Shown here: positions 23,294-33,802 of the stretch, one piece after another
Layout of the letters: each line of letters starts with the position of its first letter
Numbering within the stretch: the first letter of the stretch is position 1
DNA from: Laburnicola sp. R22_1
Lineage: Eukaryota > Ascomycota > Dothideomycetes > Pleosporales > Didymosphaeriaceae
Direction of reading: 5' to 3'
Assembly: GCA_014281115.1 (NCBI GenBank)
Contig: JACONQ010000012.1
Location: 1,116,001 to 1,180,000 of the forward strand
Length of the DNA stretch: 64,000 nucleotides
Notes under the pieces: generated by a model
The model's database searches: none
What the model was told of the DNA's origin: nothing
Seen by the model: the letters and a program-made list of their open reading frames with translations, nothing else
Translations under genes and position numbers: made by a program

Positions 23294-24250
23294 CTAAGTC
23301 AACAATCCCCCTCCAACTTTCAATCGTGATTTTCTCGGATCCTCAACATACTGAGCATCAGCTACTCTGGTCAACCACCTATCGTCGTTCATCGTTGTGA
23401 TCGCGTAGATGTCCATGGTGGGCCCCATAAAGCTCATGAGGAAGAGCTTCCAGACCTTTCCCGTCATATACGGATATTCTTTGAGAGAGGCTCTGTATGT
23501 CCAGAGCCATCCACCCATTCCAAAGGCCATCCATAGCAGAAAAGTAGCCCTATGCGATTTTTAAGAAAATTCCTATAGAATGAGCAAGTTGCGGTATACT
23601 CACGCAAGCCACGGTGCAGTACAAACCGTACTTGACCATGCAACGACGTACGCAGACGCCCAGATAGGTCGAGTGAGCTTCTCAACCATCACTGTTGTTA
23701 AGTGCGGGTGCCTCCTTTACGACCGAGTTAGCCTGGCACTTCTCAAAGCCATGGGGATTCCCTGACCAAGGGCATGACTTACTGCATCAGTGTCCAATAT
23801 CCAGGCCGTCCGAAGATGCGTGCGCAGAACGAGCGAAGATTTCCTCTGTCCCATCGAAGATTCCGCAACACGAACATCCAATCGCGTGGAACGTTAGTCA
23901 AGATCTCAGCCTCCGGTGCATCCTGCACACAGATCTTCCAATCATGGTCCAAGACCCACTCCATCACCCAGACGTCGTCCGCACCATTTATAATCTTGTG
24001 ACCGACAACCTGATGCGTGTATGCGTCTGCAAAGTCCTGGTCTTGGATGATAGACGCTCGAAGGAACACGGTTCGTCCGGACAGGACCCACAAGCCTCCA
24101 TCTGCTGTGAACCGTACAGGCTGGTCATGGTTCATTTTGAACATATCGAGGGCCGCTGCGGTCTGGGAATGGTCCGAAAGCTGCACCTTGCGTCTTTTTG
24201 GAGATCGGGCCTCACTCTGCTCTCGCGGGGCCAGCACGACAAACCTTGAC
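23294..24250 (-). pseudogene. C-terminal remnant of a family-2 glycosyltransferase
   Basis: Three exon-like blocks on the minus strand (~24250-23783, 23691-23604, 23549-23294) encode the back half of a fungal GT2 polysaccharide synthase. Visible pieces are DGGLWVLSGRTVFLRASI, a GADDVWVMEWVLDH segment matching the family TGDDxxITRWL block, then RNLRWDRGNLR where the usual Q/RxxRW motif has lost its Gln, and C-terminal membrane segments (LLWMAFGMGGWLW; KLFLMSFMGPTMDIYAI). The N-terminal membrane helix and the first catalytic aspartates are absent; instead a PKS remnant begins at 24.16-24.25 kb on the other strand. The first splice junction does not join in phase, while the second does. I read this as a truncated, dead gene; a shortened functional protein is unlikely. 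Confidence 0.65.
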
Positions 24251-27200
24251 ATCGCAATCGAACAAGGTCGACCACAAGTACGTGTCTGCCCTTGTACGTG
24301 GGAAGGACGCGTACACAACCATGCTCATCCTCTCGGGCAAACTGTTCGAGTTTGGTCTGCACATCGATATCAACGCTGTGAATGCGACGTGCGACGGCGC
24401 AAAGACGCGCGATATGGTTGTCGATCTGCCTCCCTACGCATGGTACTACTCGAACCGATACTGGCACGAATCGCGCCTGAGCAAAGAATATCGTTCTCGC
24501 AAATACCCCTACCATGACTTGCTGGGCTTGAGGTTGATTGGCAGCACGCCACTGGAACCAATCTGGAAGAACATTCTCAGCCTCTCTGCCCAGCCCTGGC
24601 TGTCGGAGCATGTCATCGATGGGTTTGCCATCCTGCCAGGTTCCAGCTTCCTCACCATGGCAATGGAAGCTGCCCGTCAATTGAACGAGGAGCGAGGAGC
24701 ACCTAGTATCAAGCGTTTCCAATTGCAAAAGGCGAAATATTCCAAGGCCATGATGATTCCCGAATCACCGGGCAAAGTCGAGGTGATGATCAGTCTTTCG
24801 GGACGGAACTCTGGTGCCGCCGTGTCCCATGATCTGTCGGAGTGGGAATCTTTTTGCATCACGTCTTCGGCTGACACGGAGACGTGGAACCTCAACTGTG
24901 TGGGTCAGATCCGTGTCGAACATGACCCCAAACCTAACGAAGTCGATGGAGGCCATGAATAATTGCAGACGCTGGTCGCATTGCGCAATCACTTCTCGCG
25001 GACCAACGCAGCATGTACCCAACCCATCGAGCAGCATCGACTACGGGACCAACTTTGCAACCATTAAGGAACTGCGAATTGGCGAGTGCCAGGCGCTTGG
25101 AAGAGTCGTGATCCCGGACGTAGCCAAGTGCATGCCGTCTGGATATCAACAGCCTCACACAATCCATCCGCCAACCTTTGACGCGCTCATGCACATTGTC
25201 CTGCCTCTGTACTTTCGACACTGTACTGTCGGAACGGCCATGCTGACTTCGATAGAAGAGGTTACGATTTCGGCGAGGCGCATCATGACACCAGAATGAG
25301 AAATGGAGCTAATTAACTGCTGTAGGCTGATATGACGACGTTGCCTGGAAGTCTTCTCCAAGTCTGCGCTACGCTTTCTCCATCGGGCCCCCGCTCCGGC
25401 TCGGTCGACGTCGCCGCATTCGAGATGGACACCCCAGTGGTAATTCTACGCGGCCAGAAGTTTCAAGGCATTGCAGCCAGCATGTCATCTGCGCCAGCGA
25501 CATGCGTGTCGGGTCCGCTCCACAGCCTCCACAAGCCACTCAGGATGACGGTCGCAACGCCAGGAGTTACGAGCAGCCTGTGTTTCGTCGAAGATGAAGC
25601 TGCTAAAACCCCGGTGCGAACTGACGAGGTTGAGATCGAGGCTCTGGCATTCGCTTTGGACGAAGCCTCAGTCAACACGATCCTTGGTAGAAACGGAGGC
25701 TCTGCCATCGTTGGAGAGTATGCTGGGCTCATCACCGCTGTAGGGTCGGATCTGACGCACTCATTCCGGATCGGCGAGCGCGTGTCTGCCCGGAACACCA
25801 ACAATGCTTTTGCTACTCGAACAAGAGTCAACGGCTCCTTTGTGCAGAGAATATCTGACTCCCAGTCCTTCGCGGTGGCCGCAGCGCTGCCAAAGAATAT
25901 GTCGCTCGCTTACCACGGGTTGCGCCACTGCGCTCAAGTCGAACCAGGGCAGACTGTCTTGATCAATAACGCAGGTGGTGCGCTTGGACAGGCTGTGGCT
26001 CTTGTCGCAGGTTTGCTTGGCCTTGTTGTTCTGGCAACAGTTCAGACGAAAGCAGAGAAAGGTGCTCTGGGATCGTTCTGCGGTACACGACCGGTTCACA
26101 TCCTCTTCTCGGGAGATGTTGCGCTTGAGAAAGCTGTTCTGCGCTTGACAGACGGGGCGGGCGTTGACTCAGTCATCAACACTTCCTCGTCGGCGCTTCC
26201 CGCCGAGTTGGTTATTTCCATCAAGGCCTTCGGTACAGTTGTCGATCTCTATCAACAGTCGGCGTCCCTGTTACTTGCAGACCGCGCCATTCGATACATA
26301 AGCTTTGACGCAAGACAGCTCCTCAGACACCGCTCTGCCTCGGCAAGCTCTGCTTTCAAGACAGTCCTATCGCTGCTGTCGGATAACGGTTCTGACCGCT
26401 TGATACCTATCGTTGCAGTACCCATATCTGAGGCCGCATTAGCGTTTAAGTCTATGCAAGCCCAGAAGAACATGGGCAAAGCGGTGTTGGTCGCAGATGA
26501 AGATGCGGTCGTCAATGTAAAAGAAGCCGTCGCCCCGATGGCTGGTCTCGCACACGTCGATCGAATTATCCAGATCGTCAGCGAGCTCTCTGTGCCACAA
26601 GCCCAAAAAGAAGCCTTGATTGAATTCATCAGACATGCTGCCACCACGGGGTCCGACACACCCCACAACCACTGGCAACGATATTTCCCCAGCTGCGGCT
26701 AATGGCAGGATGAGCGTAGAGCGACGCCTCGCTACTGCTGCAAGTCTCGAAGAGGCACGAGCTGTAATTCTTGCGGAGCAGATCAAGAAGATCTCGTCAC
26801 TGATATCTGTCAACGAGGAACAGCTTGATCCTCAGCAGCCTCTCGCAGACCTTGGGCTCGACTTTCTGATCGCCATAGAATTCAAGGACTGGCTTGGACG
26901 CGGCCTGGGGGCCGATATCAGAGTCCATGATATTCTGGATGCTGCTGGCCTTGAAGCATTAGCCACCTTGGTAGCGCAAAAGTCTAGGTTCATTCCAGGT
27001 GCTTTACCAGAAAAGTCGATTCAGACCTCGCCGACGACATCTTCCGAGGAGGCGCCATCCTCTAGTGCCGGTCGTCACGACATCTTCCGAGGAGGCGCCA
27101 TCCTCTAGTGCCGGTCGTCAGACGTCCGAAGTCAAGGCGAACGGTGCGGGCCGCGTGCTGACTTCAGACACGAATGGTGCAACCAAGTCGAATAAACAGA

Positions 27201-28977
27201 CGAACGGAATGATAAAAGCATTCAAGGAAAATGGTGTGACAAACGGTACAAAACGCGGATACAACTTCACTCCAAACAAATGTCCCAGGTTTCCCTTGCC
27301 TCCATTAGATGCTCTGCTGGAGGCCTATCTCACCGGTGTCAAGGCCTTCACAACTCCGAACGAGTTCGAGAACACGGTCCACCTCACCAAGGATTTCCAA
27401 GCGCCTGGAAGCAAGGGCCGTCTCCTTTACGATCGCGCGGCAGCTCGGCAGGCGGGTCCAGACTGCGAAATTGGGAGCACGAATTGCAACTCCGCCGGGG
27501 CTTTTGGGATCGCAGGATAGCTCTGATGCCGACTACTAGCTTCTGGTTCAGTCATCCGATCAGCAAGCGTCAGCATTCGCAGGCAGAGCGCGCTGCACTG
27601 CTCACCTTCACGGCCAACCAGTTCAGGTTGAAGCTGGAGGCCGGACTGGTGAAGCCGGTGGTGTTGAACGAGCAGGAGCTGACTACCGCGTACCATCCCT
27701 ACATCTTCAATGCAGTCTGAGTGCGACGAGGAGCGATACCCCGGAACGGATCATTGCGTGGTCTTCTGGCGAGGCCACAGCTTCAAACTGATTCTCTCCG
27801 TGGGAGGGCAACCTGTGATGTTCGAGCAGTTGTTGGGAGTCTTTGATTTTATCTTGAGTCAGGACCTCCACCGTTCCGAAGTGAACATGTTCACTTCGGA
27901 CAACAGACCCACGTGGGCAGAGGCAAGGCAGACGCTGATGCAGCTGGATACCGTGAACGCTACCACCATCACCACCATCGAATCTTCGGCTTTCATTGTT
28001 GCTTTGGACGAAGCTACGCCCCAGACCGCAACCGAGCAGTAAGGCAGTTCCACTTCGGTGGCGAGAAGGATGCGGCCAACCGTTGGCACGACAAAACGTT
28101 GTAATTCGTGATTTGTAGCAATGGTGTCTCCGGTATGGTCGGCGAAAACTCCATGCTGGACGCTCTGACAATCAATGAACTTTTGGATGCTCAAGTTGCA
28201 GCCATTCGCACTTACAGTCCGCTGGACGCCCGCGCCAGTGCGTGCGATTCGACTCTGACCCCAGTGTCGCTGCCCCTCAAGACTAACCCTAAACTTGACA
28301 CACGCATTGTCGAAGTCAAGGAGGAATTCGCGGCAATAACAGCAGGGGCAGGGCATGTATACCTGCTCTTCGAGGGTTACGGCTCAAAACTCCTACGTGC
28401 ACAGAAGCTGTCCCCGAAGAGCGTCTTTCAGATGGTTATCCAGCTTGCCTCCCTCGCGACGTTTGGCTTCCTTCCTCCGTGCTGGGAGACGGTCAACCAA
28501 GCGCACTACCATCTCGGTCGCGTCGACATCATCCAGGTTGTCGTTGCCGCCGTCGCTGCCTTCGTGCAAGCCGACAAAGATGACTCGATCCCATTGTCGC
28601 AACGCCGTGCTCTTCTGGTCGATGCGATTCGCGCACACGTCAATCTAGTGAATAAGGCCGGACGAAACCTTGGCTGGGAGCGCAATTTGACCGCTATCCG
28701 AGCACTGGCAGCGGAGCCGCAGGAATTGCCTGAGCTGTACAAGGATCCCGTTCATGAGAGGGTGAGGCCCCGCCTCATGCAGAGCCATTGCTTCGAGACG
28801 GGCATGATGGAGAAGGGATGTATCTCGAAACACCCCGAGGCGATATGGTCGCACTACGAGGTCTACGATGAAAGTGTGTACTTCTCGGTCGTGGGATTCG
28901 ACGTGCAGCGCGCAAGTCGCTTCTGTAAAAACCTCAAAGAGGCGGCGGCGCTGATGAAACAGATTGTTCTGCCGTAG
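24160..28977 (+). pseudogene. Relic of a highly reducing polyketide synthase with C-terminal carnitine acyltransferase
   Basis: Fragments of one giant gene lie in order in shifting frames. They are: the end of the acyltransferase (EIGPHSALAGP, ~24.19 kb); the linker LPPYAWYYSNRYWHES; the dehydratase with HVIDGFAILP (24.6 kb) and its second half with IHPPTFDALMH (25.2 kb); an enoyl reductase (25332-26702, with GGALGQAVAL cofactor loop); an acyl carrier protein (~26.75-27.0 kb); and a carnitine O-acyltransferase domain to 28977. KS and most of AT are gone, and no methyltransferase or ketoreductase is seen between DH, ER and ACP. Lesions include TAA codons at 24960 and 28102, frameshifts near 25.03, 26.65, 27.47 and 28.03 kb, and a 43-bp duplication at 27035. 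The ACP motif reads GLDFLIAIE (Phe for the phosphopantetheine Ser) and the transferase GENSMLD (Asn for the catalytic His). Fungal PKS-cAT enzymes release polyketides onto polyols or similar acceptors; the product here is unknown. Confidence 0.85.
27035..27120 (+). repeat. 43-bp direct tandem duplication in the PKS relic
   Basis: Two identical 43-bp units, 27035-27077 and 27078-27120, follow one another without a spacer, in the linker between the carrier protein and the acyltransferase domain. Because 43 is not a multiple of three, the second copy shifts the frame and brings in a TAG at about 27106. The perfect identity means the event is recent compared with the point lesions around it. Confidence 0.95.
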
Positions 28978-29255
28978 GCGTCGTGATGAGATGGGAGGGT
29001 TGATGAATCAACCTCGGGAGGGTTGGAGTCACATCTCAGGAGCCGAGGTACTACTATGTTAGGTTAGTTCTTACGCTAGCGTACACTACATTCACAAGAG
29101 TTCAACTCTTTGCATCCTGTTTGAATATAGTTGATCGGCTGTATGGGAGCTATTATCAAACACTGTTGTTGGGATAGACGGGGTACGTTTTGGTTCGCCT
29201 TGTCATTGATTTTTTTCGAACGCGAAAGATAAGCCAATTAAATACAGATCGCGCC

Positions 29256-32200
29256 TTATAACTCCCCTCCCCACTCCCTCCACCACTCATACACCGCAAT
29301 ACCTCCCGCAGTCTGTACATTCAAGCTCCGTGTCACACCGACCGTCTTGATTTCCACGCACCTATCCACCACCGCAAGCACCTCGCTCGCAATCCCGCCC
29401 CTCTCGCTGCCCAGCACCAACACACACTTCCTTGGCAATGTGCCCACACCCTTCTCACCTTCCTCTTCACCCAGCATACTACTCTGATCTGTCTGCTCGA
29501 TTCCGACAACCTCATATCCCTGCTGCTTCATCGACATTAAGAAGTCCGGTACTGCGGGTGTTTTGAGTTCGCGAATAGGAAAGTGCTTTTCGGATGTGAC
29601 GCTCGTGGCTTTGAAGTCCTTGTGTGCAATCTTCTTGAGGTCGTCGATGTATAGTGCTTCCAGGCCGAAGGACTCTGAGATTCGTGACAAGCCACCGAGG
29701 TTTGTGGGGTTATCGATGAGAGACGCGATGAGGATGACGGAGGCCGGACGCTTCTGTTGTGCGCTCGGTGAGCCTGCTGAAGGCAACAAGGCGGCAACAT
29801 CGAAGCTAGATTTTGTCTGAAAGAGCATGGCTTTAGTTTCAGAGTCGAGCTCCGCAGTTGTTCTTGACTCCTTTAGCTCTGGAATGGGTTTTGTGAGGGT
29901 GGCATTGGAGAATGGATGTCCAAGAGGGACGCGCGGTGGCGAAGCCCGGTACTGGGGAGCATAAATGCTATCGGTCTCCTGCAGCGACATGAAATCTTCG
30001 TGCGCAACATATTGCATATCTGGTGTCTCGATACTCAAATAGCGGTCCTGAAAAATGTTGGTGATTGTAAAATCCCCAACGGCATCCAACTTCAATGTAC
30101 GTATCGTTGAAGGCGGAGCGCTAAACTTGTCGAGGCCGCGCACCATCTTGTCCAATGCAAAAAATGCGGGATTGTCTTTGATGGTGTCCCAATTTCTTTC
30201 CTTGGCAATCGCAAAGACGATTGGGAAGCACCAAAGGGCCTCATGTCTGACCTGTACCTTGGGACTAGCAGAGAAAGGAATAAGCTGTATCATGAACTTG
30301 GCCGCGAACTCCTCGGAGTTCAAGAACGGAGCGCTAAGCACGGCAAGCTTCATGAGGCTTGCAATATGCACAGGGCTATTCTCATCCAACCTTCCAAGAT
30401 CGGCAAGTATGCGATGTGCCTTGTTCGGGAAGCGAAAATAGATGCGAGTAATGATCCACTCTAGCAAATATCGATATCGAGGCCACGGCTCGAGTACCAA
30501 AGCATGCATGAAAGAATCCAAATACCAATCTGCATCGGCTTCGTTTACGCATCCCTCAGTCAGCAGAAGCATAATCTGCAGTTGGAGGACATTCTTCCAC
30601 TTGCTGATAATTGGTATTGGTGCTTTCTGTGTCCTCCAAGGTTCAAGCAAACGATCCATTACCCGTTTTGCAACAGTAAGATGATCCTCTGGGAAGCGGT
30701 TCAGTAGGTCAATAATCGATGCGTAGCCAATCCACTCGCGTTTCCCATAGTACGCCGTATAATCCCGATTCGGTATGCGCTTCCCATGGTTCAGACGTGG
30801 TAGTTGTTCTTCAAGTTTCTCGGCAGCAACTACCTCGAACAAGAATTCCTTCTTGGGCACCGGAGGGTTTTCAACAAACCGGGCGAGGATGTCGTCATAA
30901 GGAAGGACATGAAGAATTTCAGGGTGCAAGCAGGCAGCTTTGCGTAGGGATGTGGCAAGCACTGACAAAAGGTACGTTCGGCCTTCAGAAAGTTGATAGA
31001 GGTAAGTCAAAGCTTTCGTGAGCTTTGTTGTCAAGTCATGTCTGGCTTCGGCATCGCCTAAATGCTGTTGAACACAGAGCCATACAGAGGTGGGATGGAA
31101 GAAGAGTGGCGGAAGTTTGATAGCGGCCGATCGAGTAAAGTCTTGTCTATCAGCTTCTTCCCATAGAGCATCCAGAACACGGAGTAATTCGTCTGGTAAG
31201 ACACAACCAGGGGTACTCTTTTCCAAAACGGTAGTGATGTGAGCACATGCAGGCCCAAAGTTATCGCCCTGTATGATCTTGTGTTGTGAGCTGTCAATCC
31301 GGTTGCCAACATCTTTTAATGTGAGCAACCCATCAAACGCACGTTCAGGATTAGCTAATGTGCCCACTCTGTGAGATGCAGAAGTCTTGGCAGTTTCCAG
31401 ACTTTGGAGAGCACTGGTTAAGAATGCTTGAGCTGGTAGAAATTCCCCGCCTAGTATTAGCGGGTTTCGATACTCGCACAGCTCTACACAATACGTGCGA
31501 CAGAGATCAGCTGCAATTTCAGGCATAGCAGGTAGTCGAGAGGCTCGAACAACCATGTCTATCTCGACTGAATCCAGGATGACCCTACCATGTCTGACGC
31601 CTTTAAGAAATCCTTCTAGTAGGAAGAGGACCGCGGGTGAGAATATCTTCCCGCCTGTGTCAAGAATGTATCGTAGGACTCCTCGGATGATGGCTTGTTT
31701 CTCAGCGAGAATCGGTTGCGCACCATCGTACGGATTGTAGGGTCTCGTGTCGTGGACCTGGGGGACGTGAACATCGGCACTGCTCCTTGGACCAGGGGCT
31801 GCTATGATGACTTTGGCGATAGCCTCCGTAAGAGCCGCGCCGTGGATGCAAGCCGTTGATGTACGAGACGACACTAGAGAAGAGGTAAACAAATTACCCT
31901 GCGTTGCCCACGGGAGAAAGCCTTCCAAGAGGAAAGACGCATGAGTAGTGCAGGAGTTGGGTTGTATGGTAGCGTAGCCCAGGTACCAGTTTCCAACAAG
32001 CTTTCTTATGCCGTCCTGCACTTTAGAATTGAGGGCGGCTGATAGTAGCGCCGTTACCCAAGTAGACGAGATCATTGAGGTCGGACTGAGCAGTGCTGTA
32101 AGCTCGGGAAGGCATGCTTGAACTTGGTTCGGGTATCGATCCAAGACAATGGTCTCAAATAACGTACAAAACTTGTGATACTGTTTGAGCGTTGCGTCTT

Positions 32201-33316
32201 TCTTCTCAACCTGGAACGTAATGCAGGATGCATCAAGACTCCTATCGCAGAGGGCCAACGACTGCTTTAATATGCCAAGACAATATTTGCGCTGATCCGA
32301 AAAGCCAGTCACGAGTCCTGTACGCAGCGCCGCCCAGTACTTTTGGGAGTAGACGATTTCGGTGGGGATCGCATTTAAGACCATATATGATGTCCACTGG
32401 AACCAGGTCCGAAAAGCTTTACTGGCCTTTTCAGAAAAGTATTCTAGAGGAAGGTCTTGGAGGCAGTCGAAAAAGGAGTCTTGGAGGACATCGGGATGTA
32501 GGATACGCTTATCGGAGGTAGGGTGTATGTCTGTCCACGCATCTGGAAGCGCGTCCGTTTCAAGCACAACAACTGACGGGCTGACCAGTAAGCTGAGCAA
32601 AGCAGACAGAGTATCATGTGCATCTTCGTCTAGTCCCTCCTGACCAATACTCCAAATGAGTAGGGAGACTAGAGAAGGGGTGATGTAATGATACCGCTCT
32701 GCAGGTAGCCAATACGAGTACTTCAGAAATCTGAAGTACGCTCCAAGTCCCTGAATATGTTTCTCTTTTGTTTCACTGATTCCAAGGCAGTTTATCTCTT
32801 GTGAAAGGTCCTCTACATTTGGATCTGTGACTGTTATTATGTAGTGGGCGAGGTCATCGAAGACCATGCGTCCGAGATGCGGATTGTTGAGGCATATGTC
32901 CGAGAGCGAGAAAAGATACTCTGAATTGCTAGGCTCTGTTGATATGCAATCGAATATGATATGTTGGAGATTTGTATAGTGCTCTTTAGCCTGCCCGTCA
33001 TCAGTCGAGCACAGGTGATTGCACGGGAAGATTACCCATGATGAAAAAGCTTGGCCTAACGGTCCTAAAGGCGTGTACCAATTCAGATGGTCATGAGGCG
33101 GTTGGAACTTACTCTTTCGGTGGACAAAGTCGTGGGCAGGAGGCCAACGCAGACTCTGAGCGCTTCTAGATCGAGCTTGCTAGAAGCGGCTCGCCCTACT
33201 TTGTCCCGGTAATGATTGAAAGCTATTTCTTTGGCAGAATCATCACAGAACTGAAACACGGATTCAATGTCGTGATGCGTGTCGACGGAAGCCATTTCAA
33301 CTGCGATGGCAGTCAT
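29256..33316 (-). CDS. TRM3: tRNA (guanosine-18-2'-O)-methyltransferase
   Basis: A long minus-strand exon (32990-29256) encodes ~1245 residues, preceded by exon 33316-33113; joined, they give 1312 residues. The last ~160 residues are a SpoU/TrmH SPOUT domain with all three motifs: NPTNLGGLSRISESFG, VLVLGSERGGI, and VGVTRSLNVQTAGGIAVYEW. The N-terminal ~1100 residues are helical repeats of the TARBP1/Trm3 type. The enzyme methylates the ribose of G18 in tRNA using S-adenosylmethionine. The 122-nt intron (GTAAGT donor at 33112, acceptor GGGCAG before 32990) was chosen by phase; a second acceptor at 33065 is out of phase. An in-frame ATG at 33448 would add 44 Arg-rich residues. Confidence 0.88.
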
Positions 33317-33802
33317 ATGTTTAGCGTTGGCCGGATTGGCCGAAAACAAGGAAGCAGCACGTGGTAATGATTGCCAATAGGAACAAGCTATTGGAAAGGT
33401 TGTAGCCAGTTGGAGGCGTAACGGGCGGAGCCGGAATGTGCCCAGCAACGGTTGCTAGGAATGGAGGCGATTCCGGAAATCGAGCCAGGGCTTTTCGCTT
33501 TCCCTTTCCCCTGCAAGCAGTCGTCCTTGGACACGTCGTCTCTCGTTGCGTTGTCCAGTGCAGAACTTTGTCGTGTGGCAGGCGTCGAAATCTCTTGTGT
33601 GGGGCCTGGCGGGTGACGTAGCGAACGAAGCGCCTCGGCGGCGACTTCCCCAGCAACCAGTGTTTTGCTTTAGCTCCATCAGGCAAGCGGCCGCCCGTGC
33701 AGCCGCCGCGCAAGACTCGGGACGACAGCGTCGATGCACCTCTTTAACATCCTTAGACTGCACCGTCTCAAGCAGCATCTGTTTTTGCTGTTGGAGGAAA
33801 CC
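33317..33802. promoter_or_regulatory. Divergent TRM3/kinesin promoter region
   Basis: The 486 bp between the two starts must drive both genes. The in-frame ATG at 33448 (TRM3) and the one at 33734 (kinesin) lie inside it. No TATA box is evident. Confidence 0.5.

Noticed and set aside
25275..25330. AATGAGAAATGGAGCTAATTAACTGCTGTAG considered as an intron with a GT-to-AT mutated donor.
   Set aside because: Too short (about 30 nt) for a fungal intron and the original donor cannot be located; counted only as part of the decayed gene.
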